Assembly: GCA_910573745.1 (NCBI GenBank)
Contig: CAJSYI010000003.1
Span: forward strand, 62,001 to 126,000
DNA: 64,000 nucleotides
Source of the DNA: Muribaculaceae bacterium
Lineage (GTDB): Bacteria; Bacteroidota; Bacteroidia; Bacteroidales; Muribaculaceae
Direction: 5' to 3'
A program made the translations under genes and the position numbers. Below are positions 7,853 through 18,206 of this stretch, in pieces. Under the pieces are notes generated by a model. The model was not told where the DNA came from. It saw only the letters and a list, made by a program, of their open reading frames with translations, and made no database searches. Each line of letters begins with the position of its first letter. Within the stretch, counting starts at the first letter, position 1.

Positions 7853-10417
7853 TCAGAACCAACGTACGTAGGCGAAATCCTGACGGTGCGGCAAATCCTT
7901 GTTCTTTGGATACATCCTGAATGCGAAGTTGAATATCCCGGCTTCCTGAAGCTTGTCCCTGAGCTCATACGTGAACACGCTGCCTTCTCTTTTCACCGTC
8001 TCCAACGGGCAACGCTTAAGGAATCTGCTTTCGCCATCCTGCTCCCTATAGACAACAACCTCGACTCCTATAGCATCTCCAAGACCCTTGGTGTCGATTG
8101 TACATGAAGCATCAAACTCAGTCCCTGTGTGTGGTTGGTTGTTGAGGACATTGTCATTGAACGAACTGGAAATCACCTGTACCTGATCCCATTTGCTTGC
8201 CACTTCCTCTTTCCACGCCACGATTTCACGAGCCTTTGCGAAATCTGATGCTTCAAGGCTCTTCACGCGTTTGGCCTCAGGATTGTAGAACTTCGCTATA
8301 TAGTCGTCAAGCTGACGCTGCATCGTGAAATGCGGTGCGATATGTCCGATAGACCGTTTTATGTACTGAATCCATTCCGGACTGTAGCCTTTGGAATTCT
8401 TTGCAAAATAAAGCGGGATGATTTCGTTTTCGAGCATCGAATATATGGTTGCCGCATCAAGCTTGTCCTGTTGCCCCTGGTCGGAGAACGTACGCTTGTC
8501 GGTCAACGCCCAACCGGCCTCTTCATCGAAACGGTATCCTTCATACCACCATCCGTCAAGCACCGAGAAGTTGAGCACGCCGTTCATCTCGGCCTTCTCT
8601 CCAGACGTGCCTGAAGCTTCAAGCGGACGGGTAGGGGTATTGAGCCATATGTCAACCCCGGTCACCAACCGCTTGGCCACTATCATATTGTAGTCTTCAA
8701 GGAATATCACCTTACCGAGGAACTGAGGCATCTTGGATATTTCCATTATGCGCTTTATAAGCCCTTGACCGGCTCCGTCGGCGGGATGGGCCTTGCCGGA
8801 GAATATGAACTGGACAGGGAACTGCTCATTGTTGACAATCTTTGCAAGGCGGTCAAGGTCGGTGAAAAGCAGATGCGCCCGCTTATATGTGGCGAAGCGT
8901 CGAGCAAAACCTATTATTAGCGCATCTGGATTTATCTTATCCACAATCTTCATCACGTCTGACGGATCACCCTGATTCTTCAGCCACTTCTCCTTGAAGT
9001 CGTTCTTGACGAAACTGACAAACTTGTGTTTCAAGACTTTGCGCATCTCCCATATGGAATCATCCGAAACATCGAATATGCCTTTCCAAGCCTCCGGATT
9101 GCTCTGATGTTCAAACATTCGGGAGCCGAGATTGTCCATATAGAACTGCTTCCATTCCGAAGCTGCCCAAGTAGGCATATGCACACCATTTGTAACATAG
9201 CCCACATGCGACTCTTCCGGGGCATATCCCTTCCAGATGCCTGAAAACATACGTTTGGAGACTTCCCCGTGGAGCCAGCTGACCCCGTTTGCTTCCTGAC
9301 ACGTGTTGAGGGCGAACACGCTCATCGAGAAACGTTCGTTCGAGCCAGGATTCTCACGGCCCATATTCATCAGGTCGTTCCATGAAATCCCAAGTTTTGC
9401 CGGACATTCTCCGAGATACTTACCGAAAAGAGACTCCTCAAAATAGTCATGTCCCGCCGGAACAGGAGTGTGTACCGTATACAGTGATGATGCCCTCACA
9501 ACTTCAAGCGCGACATTAAACGGAAGCCCGTCTTTCTGCACATAATCGACAAGCCGCTGCAGATTGAGCAATGCCGCATGGCCCTCGTTGGCATGGTAGA
9601 CATCGGCACGGATACCGAGTCTGTTCAGCATATAGATGCCTCCTATGCCGAGAAGATACTCCTGCTTGAGACGGTTTTCCCAATCCCCGCCATAAAGCTT
9701 GTGCGTTATCTGGCGGTCGAATTCCGAATTCATGTCGAAATCCGTATCCATAAGATAGAGCTTCATACGGCCGACATTTACACGCCACACGTGCGCGTAG
9801 ACGATGCGGCCCGGATATGGCACTTCGAGCACCATCGGCAGACCGTCTTCTCCCATCACCTGGTCTATCGGAAGCCGGTCGAAGCTCTGAGGCTCATAAT
9901 TGGCTATCTGCTGCCCGTCCATTGACAGTGACTGGGAGAAATATCCGTAACGGTAGAGGAATCCGACTGCAGTCATATCCACACGGCTGTCAGATGCCTG
10001 CTTTATGTAGTCTCCGGCCAAGACCCCGAGGCCGCCGGAATATATCTTAAGACAGTTGCAAAGACCGTATTCCATCGAAAAATAGGCCACCGACGGTATA
10101 TCGGTACGCAATGGCTTGCCCATATACTCCTCAAAAGAGGCATACACTCCACGTATGCGTTCCAGAAGCGACTCATCGCCTAAAATCTCTTTCAGGCGTT
10201 CGTATGAAATCTGCTGAAGAAGCATTACAGGGTTTTCACCCACTTTGCGCCATAATCCTGGATCAAGGTCTCTGAAAAGGGATTTCCCTTCGCTGTTCCA
10301 TACCCACCAGAGGTTTTTTGACATCACCTCAAGCGGTTTCAGTTCTTTGGGCAGCTCGGCACGGACGGTGAGATTTCGCCATACCGGCTGGTTTGCGTTG
10401 CTTACTTGAAGTTTCAT
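7853..10417 (-). CDS. glgP: Alpha-glucan (glycogen) phosphorylase, GT35
   Basis: The 854-residue enzyme releases glucose-1-phosphate from glycogen chain ends. It belongs to the branch that starts with a short N-terminal segment ([19 protein letters not shown]) and carries [10 protein letters not shown] and [14 protein letters not shown]. The pyridoxal-phosphate lysine is expected in [14 protein letters not shown], followed by [13 protein letters not shown]; this replaces the SGTGNMK form of classical Glg[11 protein letters not shown] and [12 protein letters not shown] are further family blocks. It follows the GT3 glycogen synthase by 28 bases in one operon, so synthesis and breakdown are made together and must be balanced at enzyme level. 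Confidence 0.93.
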   Translation of the reverse strand: MKLQVSNANQPVWRNLTVRAELPKELKPLEVMSKNLWWVWNSEGKSLFRDLDPGLWRKVGENPVMLLQQISYERLKEILGDESLLERIRGVYASFEEYMGKPLRTDIPSVAYFSMEYGLCNCLKIYSGGLGVLAGDYIKQASDSRVDMTAVGFLYRYGYFSQSLSMDGQQIANYEPQSFDRLPIDQVMGEDGLPMVLEVPYPGRIVYAHVWRVNVGRMKLYLMDTDFDMNSEFDRQITHKLYGGDWENRLKQEYLLGIGGIYMLNRLGIRADVYHANEGHAALLNLQRLVDYVQKDGLPFNVALEVVRASSLYTVHTPVPAGHDYFEESLFGKYLGECPAKLGISWNDLMNMGRENPGSNERFSMSVFALNTCQEANGVSWLHGEVSKRMFSGIWKGYAPEESHVGYVTNGVHMPTWAASEWKQFYMDNLGSRMFEHQSNPEAWKGIFDVSDDSIWEMRKVLKHKFVSFVKNDFKEKWLKNQGDPSDVMKIVDKINPDALIIGFARRFATYKRAHLLFTDLDRLAKIVNNEQFPVQFIFSGKAHPADGAGQGLIKRIMEISKMPQFLGKVIFLEDYNMIVAKRLVTGVDIWLNTPTRPLEASGTSGEKAEMNGVLNFSVLDGWWYEGYRFDEEAGWALTDKRTFSDQGQQDKLDAATIYSMLENEIIPLYFAKNSKGYSPEWIQYIKRSIGHIAPHFTMQRQLDDYIAKFYNPEAKRVKSLEASDFAKAREIVAWKEEVASKWDQVQVISSSFNDNVLNNQPHTGTEFDASCTIDTKGLGDAIGVEVVVYREQDGESRFLKRCPLETVKREGSVFTYELRDKLQEAGIFNFAFRMYPKNKDLPHRQDFAYVRWF

Positions 10418-10445
10418 AACTTATATCGATTTTGTTTTTTCTTTT

Positions 10446-12098
10446 TCATTTGCAATACATACGCTCTCTGCTTTTGGCCAAGGCGTATGAATATGCTTCA
10501 TAATACTTTTCAATGAAGAATGTCCAGTCTGCGGCCTTGGAAGTCCTGACCGCAGCGGCACGCAATGCTTTGTATTCATTTTCAGGAATACCTGAATACG
10601 ACTCTATCATATCAGCAATCCGGTCTGCACACGAACCATAGTTGGAGTCCGAACGGGAGACGACCTCCACACCGGTCTGCGCCGAATCCCCGAAAGTGGA
10701 CTGTACCCATTGCCCGAATCCGGCCTTGTCACTGCTGACAGTCGGAACCCCAAACGCTATGCTTTCAAGCGGAGTGTATCCCCAAGGCTCATAATACGAA
10801 GGGAAAACGGTCATATCAAGAGCAGGCAACAAATCGTAATACGACAGGTTGACTATTCCATCGTTGCCGTCAAGATAGCACGGCACAAAAACCACTTTAG
10901 TTTTATCCGAACCGGATTCTTCCTGCATCCTTCGTATGCGGCACGCTATGGCATCGCTTTCCTCGTTGTTAAGCCTGTGCGTCAGCCAGTCAGGCTGAGG
11001 CCTGACATCACCGCCGTCGGTCAAATCCGCAATAAGGGCACCAGAAGGTTCCTTCACCCATGCCGGCACAAGCACAAGAGAAAGGACATTCCTTCCTAAA
11101 TCCCTGTTGCGCAGTCTGTCAACCGAGTCAAGATAAAGGTCTATGCCTTTGTTGCGGTATTCGTTTCTTCCGGAAGTTGCCACTATGAAAGTGTCTTCAG
11201 GCCATGAACGGTCGCTCAAAAACGATGCTATCTTCAACAGACGAGTACGTCCGGCATTGCGTTGCCTGACGTATTTGGAAGAAGAAGGCACAAAGTCAGG
11301 TTCAAAGCCGTTTGGAGTAATCACCTGGGGAGCGATCCCCAACAGCTGCCTGCATTCACGGGCTGTAACCTCACTGACTGTCGTGAAACAGTCGGCCTGA
11401 AAAGCTGCGGCCTTTTCAAGAGAATGCTTTGACACCATATTGAGTTCACGCGCCATCTGGTCGCCGTCATACCCTGTGAAATAATCATAAAGAGGCTTAC
11501 CATTGCCGCAGATGCTACGCCCGATGGATGTGGCATGCGTGGTGAACACTGTTGCAATTCCGGGATTTATGTGTTTAAGATACAGGAGACCCATACCAGT
11601 GGTCCATTCGTCGAAATGTGCAACAACACCACTCGATTTGACTTTCAGATGCGACACGAGCGCATCTGCCACTATTGCCGAGGCTACGGCAAAAGCGCAG
11701 GATTCGTCATAATCGCCATACGCGTGGAGTGAGTCAACCCCATAAACGTTCCACATATCTCCATAGATGCGGTTCAATTCTTCAAACATCCCTTTATATC
11801 CGACAAGCACTACCATCGGAGAACCCGGGATGTTCCATCGGCCTATCCTGATGGAAATTCCGAACGGAAGCTTCACCTTTGACGCGGCATTCTTCAACAA
11901 AGTCTTGCGTTCTATGAAACAAGGAGAACCATTCCCTTCTGTCCATATATCCGGACCCATGAATACAAGCTTGTCTCCGAAATTCTTATGGAGTTCCTTT
12001 GCTTTCGTAGAAAGGACGGTATATATTCCCCCTACTTTATTGCATACTTCCCAAGAGACCTCGAAAAGCATGTCTATTCCGACATTTGTCTTTTGCAT
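10446..12098 (-). CDS. Glycogen synthase, GT3 (eukaryote-type)
   Basis: This 550-residue protein opens with LFEVSWEVCNKVGGIYTVLS, the donor-site motif of GT3 glycogen synthases, rather than the KTGGLGDV motif of bacterial GlgA. Later blocks VVAHFDEWTTG, TTHATSIGRS and PSYYEPWGYTPLESIAFGVP complete the two Rossmann-like halves. It elongates glycogen from UDP- or ADP-glucose in the cytoplasm. GT3 synthases are known in several Bacteroidetes. It shares an operon with glgP downstream. A good promoter and a leader of about 125 nt lie upstream. Confidence 0.92.
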   Translation of the reverse strand: MQKTNVGIDMLFEVSWEVCNKVGGIYTVLSTKAKELHKNFGDKLVFMGPDIWTEGNGSPCFIERKTLLKNAASKVKLPFGISIRIGRWNIPGSPMVVLVGYKGMFEELNRIYGDMWNVYGVDSLHAYGDYDESCAFAVASAIVADALVSHLKVKSSGVVAHFDEWTTGMGLLYLKHINPGIATVFTTHATSIGRSICGNGKPLYDYFTGYDGDQMARELNMVSKHSLEKAAAFQADCFTTVSEVTARECRQLLGIAPQVITPNGFEPDFVPSSSKYVRQRNAGRTRLLKIASFLSDRSWPEDTFIVATSGRNEYRNKGIDLYLDSVDRLRNRDLGRNVLSLVLVPAWVKEPSGALIADLTDGGDVRPQPDWLTHRLNNEESDAIACRIRRMQEESGSDKTKVVFVPCYLDGNDGIVNLSYYDLLPALDMTVFPSYYEPWGYTPLESIAFGVPTVSSDKAGFGQWVQSTFGDSAQTGVEVVSRSDSNYGSCADRIADMIESYSGIPENEYKALRAAAVRTSKAADWTFFIEKYYEAYSYALAKSRERMYCK

Positions 12099-12231
12099 TA
12101 TCTAAAACAATCTTTACCTTATGGTCTTGAATTTACCTTATTACCTTACCTAATAGAAACGAAACATACCGGATAAGGCTAATGTTCTTGCAAATGCCCG
12201 ATTCAACCTCTTTCGCACCGGTATTGAATTG

Positions 12232-12263
12232 CAAAGTTAGCAATTCTACGACAAACGACCAAA
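12232..12263 (-). promoter_or_regulatory. Glycogen operon promoter
   Basis: Minus strand: TTTG (12260-12263), 20 bases, TAACTTTG (12232-12239). Transcription should start near 12225, about 125 bases before the synthase ATG at 12098. Confidence 0.7.
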
Positions 12264-12287
12264 TCTCCGACAAACAGCGTGCCAAAT

Positions 12288-12318
12288 TTTGCTGTTAAAG
12301 GAAAATGTTGTAAATTTG
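12288..12318 (+). promoter_or_regulatory. Promoter of the Crp-like regulator
   Basis: TTTG (12288-12291), 19 bases, TAAATTTG (12311-12318). It is back to back with the glycogen promoter, the two -33 boxes being 24 bases apart, so one regulator could act on both. Confidence 0.7.
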
Positions 12319-12399
12319 TGTTCTATAACAGATTTGCATTGGACTGACCGATATTCGGCAATGCCGATATAATTCTGTAAATCTACAGGTTATAATAAA

Positions 12400-13101
12400 A
12401 TGATTAAGAAAAGCGACCTTGAGCAAATAATATCGCAGGATCTTTCAGAGCTATGGAACGTGCTTTTGCCAGAACAACGCCGCATTGTCTCGCAGTCATT
12501 CACGATTCATCGCTACAAAAAAAGCCAAATCATATATGCCGAGGGTGAAGAGCCGGACTTCCTCTGGTGTCTGCTCAAAGGGAAAGTGAAGACCTTCAAA
12601 AGCGGCATCGGCGAACGCGTACAGATAATACGCCTTTACAGACCGGTGCAGTATTTCGGCTACCGCGCATATTTCGCCGCAGAAAACTACACGTCGTCCG
12701 CAGCCGCCTTTGAACCAAGCACGGTAGGCTGCATACCTATGGACGTCGTCGAGAAACTTCTGCACGAAAACAACCGGCTCGCCATGTTTTTCATCCATGA
12801 GCTTTCACGCAATCTCGGCGGAAGCGACAACAAGATAGTAACACTGACACAAAAACACATACGCGGCAGACTGGCGGAAGCCCTGCTGCTTCTTGCGGAC
12901 AATTACGGACTGGAGGATGACGACGCCACATTGAAGATATGCATGAGCCGTGAAGACCTCGCAAGCCTTTCCAACATGACATCATCAAACGCCACTCGTA
13001 CTTTGGGGACATTCGTGGAAGAACAGCTTATCCTTGTAGACGGTCGCCGTATAAAAATAATCAATCCACAAAGACTCAAAAAAATATCCCGTTTTGGCTG
13101 A
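12400..13101 (+). CDS. Crp/Fnr-family transcription regulator
   Basis: The 233-residue protein has an N-terminal cyclic-nucleotide-type beta roll (about 20-140; YAEGEEPDFLWCLLKGKVKTF and GYRAYFAAENYTSSA), a long dimer helix, and a C-terminal winged helix (about 155-225) with SREDLASLSNMTSSNATRTL as the recognition region. No cysteine cluster for an Fnr-type iron-sulphur centre is seen. The effector and targets are unknown. It is divergent from the glycogen operon with closely spaced promoters, which makes that operon a candidate target, by inference only. Confidence 0.88.
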   Translation: MIKKSDLEQIISQDLSELWNVLLPEQRRIVSQSFTIHRYKKSQIIYAEGEEPDFLWCLLKGKVKTFKSGIGERVQIIRLYRPVQYFGYRAYFAAENYTSSAAAFEPSTVGCIPMDVVEKLLHENNRLAMFFIHELSRNLGGSDNKIVTLTQKHIRGRLAEALLLLADNYGLEDDDATLKICMSREDLASLSNMTSSNATRTLGTFVEEQLILVDGRRIKIINPQRLKKISRFG

Positions 13102-13153
13102 CCGCCGAAAATAATTCCCTAATTCAAACAATCAGTTTTCAGACAGAACAAGT

Positions 13154-13819
13154 ATGGAAATATGTTTCGACGACAAAATCCGACTGGCGGCACCGGGACT
13201 GAGAGTTGTCGCAATCTCGGCAAAGGTAAGGAACACGCCTACATCGGATGCGCTATGGCACGAAGTGGAGGAAGCATGTGGAGAAATAATGGCTCGTTAT
13301 CCTCTCGATTGCATCAACAAGCGTCCTGCCATCGCCGCCACTCGCTCCGCGTACAAGGCTCTGGGCAAGGAACCTAACCGATACAGGCCTTCGGCTGAAG
13401 CTCTTTGCCGCCGTGTGGTAAACGGGAAAGGGCTTTACCGGCTAACCGCCTTGGTAGACATAATCAACCTCATTTCCATAAAAAGCGGATACAGCATAGG
13501 CGGTTTCGATGCGGATAGGATAGAAGGGGAACTGCTGGTGCTCGGCTCAGGCAACCCCGGAGAAGAGTTCCATGCAATTGGCCGTGGATTGCTGAATATC
13601 GCTGGATTGCCTGTATATCGCGACTCAAAAGGCCCTATAGGCACGCCCACGAGCGACGAGGAGCGGACTTGCCTCACGGAGACGACCACGCACCTTCTTA
13701 TGCTCGTGAACATTTATGGAGAAGAGATGGAGCCGGAAGAAATCATACATTTGAGCCGACGACTTCTTACAGACCATGCTTCGGCTGAGGATTTTCAGAG
13801 CAGGATTGTCAACCTATGA
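13154..13819 (+). CDS. B3/B4 tRNA-binding-domain protein
   Basis: The 221-residue protein is almost entirely a B3/B4 domain, the fold found in the beta subunit of phenylalanyl-tRNA synthetase. Recognisable pieces are KRPAIAATRSAYKALGKEPNRYRPSAEALCRRV (seen at about 61-92) and LVDIINLISIKSGYSIGGFDADRI. Stand-alone B3/B4 proteins are thought to edit or bind mischarged tRNA or free amino acids, but the precise role is not established. It lies 52 bases after the Crp-like gene in the same direction. Confidence 0.82.
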   Translation: MEICFDDKIRLAAPGLRVVAISAKVRNTPTSDALWHEVEEACGEIMARYPLDCINKRPAIAATRSAYKALGKEPNRYRPSAEALCRRVVNGKGLYRLTALVDIINLISIKSGYSIGGFDADRIEGELLVLGSGNPGEEFHAIGRGLLNIAGLPVYRDSKGPIGTPTSDEERTCLTETTTHLLMLVNIYGEEMEPEEIIHLSRRLLTDHASAEDFQSRIVNL

Positions 13820-13883
13820 AATAAAGATTGCCGACAAACATAAATGGCAATAAAGGAGACGGCGCGGCGTTTTATTATTCAGG

Positions 13884-16295
13884 ATGAACATCAAACGATT
13901 CTCAGTCATATTGTCGCTGTTTTTGGCGACATCGGTATGCGTTTTGGCCGACAACGTGAAGATTTCCGGTAAGGTAATCGACAACGAAGACAAACCGGTG
14001 GAGTTCGCTACCGTGAAGATAGCAGGCACCGCCATAGGCACAAATACTGACCTCAAAGGCGTGTATTCACTAAGCGTGGCCGCCACGGACACGCTTAAAG
14101 TGGTCTTCAGCTGCATCGGATTCAAGACAGTAACGCATCAGCTCATAAAGCCTCAGGGCGACCTTACCCTCAATGTGCGCCTTTATCCGGACGATGTTAC
14201 GCTCCAGGATGTGGAGGTGGTCGGTTTCCGCAAGAACATCAACGGCATGCAGAGCCTCGACACGGAATCGTTCAAGCTGTCGCCGGATGTGTCAGGAGGT
14301 TCGGTGGAGGCGATGATAACCACTATGGCAGGCGTGAACTCATCAAACGAGATGAGTTCGCAGTACAGCGTGCGTGGAGGATCTTTCGATGAGAATTCGG
14401 TCTATATAAACGGCACTGAAATCTATCGTCCGCAGCTTGTCCGCAGCGGTCAGCAGGAAGGCCTCTCAATCATCAATCCGGATATGGTCGGGAATCTAAG
14501 TTTTTCCACCGGAGGTTTCCCGGCACGGTATGCCGACAAGATGTCGTCCGTCCTCGACATAACATACCGAGAGCCAGAAGCCCTCGAAGCGGCGGTTTCT
14601 CTTTCGCTTATGGGAGGCTCACTCACTTTCGGACAGAACTCGAAAAAATTCACACAGCTCCACGGAGTGCGTCTGAAGAAGAACAATTCGCTTCTCTCCT
14701 CGTTGGAGACACGAGGAGAATACGACCCTCTGTATTTCGACTATCAGACCAATATGACGTTCAAGGCGAGCGACCGTTTCCAGGTCAATCTCCTTGGCAA
14801 CATATCGCTGAACCATTACAACTTCAAGCCGGCCGACCGCACAACGAGTTTCGGCACGTCGGCCGACGTGAAACAGTTCAAGGTCTACTTCGACGGTGAA
14901 GAGAAAGACAAGTTCGAGACTTATCTCGGCGCGTTGACCGCGTCTTACAGGCTCAACCGTGCCACTTCCTTCGACCTTTCGCTTTCAGCTTTCCTTACCA
15001 ATGAGCTTGTAAGCTACGACATATCCGGCGAATACTGGCTCAATCAGGCCGGAACCGGCGGTGAAGATGCGGTAGGAGGCGAGCTTGGCGTCGGAAAGTA
15101 TATGGAACATTCCCGCAACCGACTGAAAGCGTCAGTTATACAGATGGCCCTCAAAGGTCGCACAGTCATCCGCAACAACCATCTTTCTTACGGCTTCATT
15201 TTCCAACATGAGAATTTCCGCGACCGTACCCGCGAATGGGAGTGGCGCGACTCGGCAGGCTATTCTCTTCCGACTGCTCCTCCAGGAGTGCATCTGATTT
15301 ACAACCTTGCGTCAAAACAGGACATAAGCAACTCACGCATAGCATTCTTCGCAGAGGATGCCCTTTATCTCACCACCAAGGCTGCTTACCTGACACTTAA
15401 TGGCGGCCTGCGCTTCTCCTATTGGTCGATGAACAAGGAATTCCTCGTTTCCCCTCGTGTCAATCTATCGATTTCGCCGTTGAATTTCAACCGGTGGAAT
15501 TACCGGGTCGCTGTCGGACTGTATTATCAAAGTCCGTTCTACAAGGAATACCGTCAGGCATTGATTGACGACTACGGAAACTCAGTGGTGCAGCTCAACC
15601 GAAATATCAAATCCCCTCGCAGCCTCCAGTTCATTGTCGGTGCTGACTACGAATTCCGTATGTTCAACCGTCCTTTCAAGCTGACCGGTGAGGCATATTA
15701 CAAAGCCTTAAGCAACCTTATCTCATACGAATACGACAACCTGAAAGTGAGCTATTCCGGAATAAACGATTCAAAAGGCCACATAATGGGACTCGATTTC
15801 AAGCTATTCGGACAGTTCGTGCCCGGATCTGACTCATGGCTCACCTTCTCGCTTATGAACACGAGTCAGAAACTCAACGGCAAAAGCGTACCGCTGCCTT
15901 CAGACCAGCGGTATTCCGTTGCCCTTTATTTCACTGATTATTTCCCGAAGTTCCCCAAACTGAAATTCTCGCTTCGCGGAGTGATATCCGACGGCCTCAC
16001 TATGACCGCGCCTCGCGTGAGCCGAGATCAGTCATGGTTCCGTGCGCCTTCCTACAAGCGTGTTGACATCGGACTGAGTTATCAGTTCGTGGGGGCTCCT
16101 TCCGACGGAGTGCGTCCCTACAACTTCTGGAGGCATTTCAAGAGCATAGTGCTCGGAGTGGACTGCTTCAACCTCTTCGACATATCCAATGTAAGTTCTT
16201 ACTATTGGGTTACGGACGTTAACGACATACAGTATGCCGTCCCGAACTATCTGACCCGCAGACAGTTCAACGTACGCCTCGCACTCGAATTCTGA
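13884..16295 (+). CDS. TonB-dependent outer-membrane receptor with carboxypeptidase-like extension
   Basis: The 803-residue protein has a signal peptide (about 1-22), a CarboxypepD_reg-like domain (GKVIDNEDKPVEFATVKIAG, about 27-105), a plug domain with YSVRGGSFDENSVYINGTEIYRP, and a C-terminal beta barrel ending in the terminal aromatic F of LALEF. It imports a scarce ligand across the outer membrane using TonB energy. No SusD partner is nearby and the substrate cannot be told. It is followed after 4 bases by a U32 peptidase gene, which suggests cotranscription. Confidence 0.88.
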   Translation: MNIKRFSVILSLFLATSVCVLADNVKISGKVIDNEDKPVEFATVKIAGTAIGTNTDLKGVYSLSVAATDTLKVVFSCIGFKTVTHQLIKPQGDLTLNVRLYPDDVTLQDVEVVGFRKNINGMQSLDTESFKLSPDVSGGSVEAMITTMAGVNSSNEMSSQYSVRGGSFDENSVYINGTEIYRPQLVRSGQQEGLSIINPDMVGNLSFSTGGFPARYADKMSSVLDITYREPEALEAAVSLSLMGGSLTFGQNSKKFTQLHGVRLKKNNSLLSSLETRGEYDPLYFDYQTNMTFKASDRFQVNLLGNISLNHYNFKPADRTTSFGTSADVKQFKVYFDGEEKDKFETYLGALTASYRLNRATSFDLSLSAFLTNELVSYDISGEYWLNQAGTGGEDAVGGELGVGKYMEHSRNRLKASVIQMALKGRTVIRNNHLSYGFIFQHENFRDRTREWEWRDSAGYSLPTAPPGVHLIYNLASKQDISNSRIAFFAEDALYLTTKAAYLTLNGGLRFSYWSMNKEFLVSPRVNLSISPLNFNRWNYRVAVGLYYQSPFYKEYRQALIDDYGNSVVQLNRNIKSPRSLQFIVGADYEFRMFNRPFKLTGEAYYKALSNLISYEYDNLKVSYSGINDSKGHIMGLDFKLFGQFVPGSDSWLTFSLMNTSQKLNGKSVPLPSDQRYSVALYFTDYFPKFPKLKFSLRGVISDGLTMTAPRVSRDQSWFRAPSYKRVDIGLSYQFVGAPSDGVRPYNFWRHFKSIVLGVDCFNLFDISNVSSYYWVTDVNDIQYAVPNYLTRRQFNVRLALEF

Positions 16296-16299
16296 ACCT

Positions 16300-18075
16300 A
16301 TGCACACACTTGAACTTTTGTCTCCCGCCAAAGATGCGGAAGTGGCCCGAGAGGCCATCCTCCACGGCGCAGATGCCGTATATATGGGAGCCACGTCGCA
16401 CGGCGCACGTAAGTCAGCCTACAATTCAATCGACGACATCAGGCGCACTGCCGACTTTGCCCATCAGTTCCGCGCACGGGTATACGCCACGGTCAACACC
16501 ATCGTCTATGACCACGAACTCCGGTCGGTGGAGCGGCTGATAACCGACTTGTACCGTGCCGGAGTCGATGCGATAATCGTGCAGGACATGGGCATACTAC
16601 GTCTTGACATACCACCCGTCGCGATCCATGCAAGCACACAGTGCGACAACCGCACTCCCGAAAAGGCGCGTTTCCTTCAGGACATCGGTTTTTCGCAGAT
16701 AGTCCTTGCCCGCGAACTCTCTCTCGGCGAAATAAAATCGGTCTGCGATGCCGTTTCAGTACCGGTGGAGGTGTTTGTCCACGGCGCGCTCTGCGTGAGC
16801 TACAGCGGACGTTGCCATGCTTCTTTCGCCGCTTGCGGACGCAGCGCAAACCGTGGAGAATGCGCCCAGCTGTGCCGCCTGCCATATACGCTTACAGACG
16901 CCGATGGAAGGGTGATTGCCAAAGACCGACACCTGCTTTCCCTGAAAGACTTCAACGCATCCGACCGACTGGATGCGCTCGTGGAAGCCGGAGCATCATC
17001 TTTTAAGATAGAGGGACGGCTCAAGGATGCAGCTTATGTCAAGAACGTTACTGCGTATTACAGACGAAAACTCGACGAAATAATTGATGCAGCCCCTGAC
17101 CGCTATCAGCGTTCGTCTTTCGGGCAATCGGAAATATCTTTCGAGCCAGACCCGGCAAAAAGCTTCAACCGCTCGTTCACGCATTATTTCCTCGACACGC
17201 GAAAGCCTGCCGGAATAGCCTCTCTGATGACTCCGAAATCCCTCGGTGAAATAATCAGTAACTATGACAGACTTAACAATGGCGACGGGATAAGCTGGTT
17301 CACACCGCAGGGAGAATACCGTGGCGCGCTCGTCAACGGAGTGCAGCACGGACGTATAATCACTTCCGACGGTTCTCGTATCTCGCCAAATACCGAGATA
17401 CACAGGACATCCGACATACAGTTTTCACAGAAGCTTGCAAAATCGACAGCCTCGCGCAAAATCGCTATTGACATAAGCCTCGACCATAACGGAATATCAG
17501 CCAAGGATGAAAGGGGAGTGGAAGTGCGGCTGCCATTGGAATGCACAGTCTCACCGGCCAAAACCCCGCAAAATCATTCCAATGCCCTGCTGAAATTCGG
17601 CAATACAATATATTCCACACGGTCTTTTTATTCCACACTTTCGGAAAACATCTTCATTCCCGCCTCAGAACTCACCGCCATGCGTCGCCGTCTTGTGGAT
17701 GCGCTCAATGCCGCCAACGTGGATTCCTACCGTTTTGAGAGAAGGAGACCTGAAGATACCGCATCTGTTTATCCATCTGCCAATCTTGATTACCGCGACA
17801 ACGTGAGCAATCGTTTGGCAGAAGATTTTTATCGAAGCCACGGCGTGGAAAAAATCGAGCCGGCACTGGAAATACGAAAGACATTGACTTCCGGTCCTAC
17901 AGTGGTGATGACGACGCGCCACTGCATCCTTCGTGAACTCGGAATGTGCAAGAAAGAGGCTCATTCAAAGAGAAATCGTTTTCGTGATCCGTTAATGCTG
18001 ACACACGACCGCCTTAGCTATAGCCTCTCTTTCGACTGCTCCCGATGCGAAATGACGATAACAAAGCATGTTTGA
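16300..18075 (+). CDS. U32-family peptidase / RlhA-like protein
   Basis: The 591-residue protein starts with ELLSPAKDAEVAREAILHGADAVYMG, the TIM-barrel entry of family U32. It carries the cysteine-rich block SYSGRCHASFAACGRS...GECAQLCRLPY at about 167-197, then FKIEGRLKDAAYVKNV. A longer C-terminal extension with further cysteines near the end (about 545-585) fits the larger RlhA/YdcP type, which in E. coli takes part in hydroxylation of a 23S rRNA cytidine. Older annotations call such proteins collagenase-like proteases. The rRNA role here is inference from family only. Confidence 0.8.
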   Translation: MHTLELLSPAKDAEVAREAILHGADAVYMGATSHGARKSAYNSIDDIRRTADFAHQFRARVYATVNTIVYDHELRSVERLITDLYRAGVDAIIVQDMGILRLDIPPVAIHASTQCDNRTPEKARFLQDIGFSQIVLARELSLGEIKSVCDAVSVPVEVFVHGALCVSYSGRCHASFAACGRSANRGECAQLCRLPYTLTDADGRVIAKDRHLLSLKDFNASDRLDALVEAGASSFKIEGRLKDAAYVKNVTAYYRRKLDEIIDAAPDRYQRSSFGQSEISFEPDPAKSFNRSFTHYFLDTRKPAGIASLMTPKSLGEIISNYDRLNNGDGISWFTPQGEYRGALVNGVQHGRIITSDGSRISPNTEIHRTSDIQFSQKLAKSTASRKIAIDISLDHNGISAKDERGVEVRLPLECTVSPAKTPQNHSNALLKFGNTIYSTRSFYSTLSENIFIPASELTAMRRRLVDALNAANVDSYRFERRRPEDTASVYPSANLDYRDNVSNRLAEDFYRSHGVEKIEPALEIRKTLTSGPTVVMTTRHCILRELGMCKKEAHSKRNRFRDPLMLTHDRLSYSLSFDCSRCEMTITKHV

Positions 18076-18146
18076 TTTCCTCAACTGCATCTACATAAAA
18101 GTCATCTCAGAAGACCATATCGTACCAACCATAGCATTTTAACGCA

Positions 18147-18182
18147 GAACCGCAGCCCAGATAGTTGATTGGACTGCGGTTC
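18147..18182. terminator. Hairpin between convergent genes
   Basis: GAACCGCAG-C-CC (18147-18158) pairs with GG-A-CTGCGGTTC (18171-18182) around a 12-base loop, with one mismatch. It separates the U32 and TlpA-like genes. The T tract is weak. Confidence 0.55.
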
Positions 18183-18206
18183 CGTTGCTTGAAGGCTGGA
18201 TGATTC

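Noticed and set aside
16800-16900. Cysteine-rich block of the U32 protein as a radical SAM site
   Set aside because: Spacing does not fit CX3CX2C and the surrounding sequence is the usual U32 cysteine cluster.
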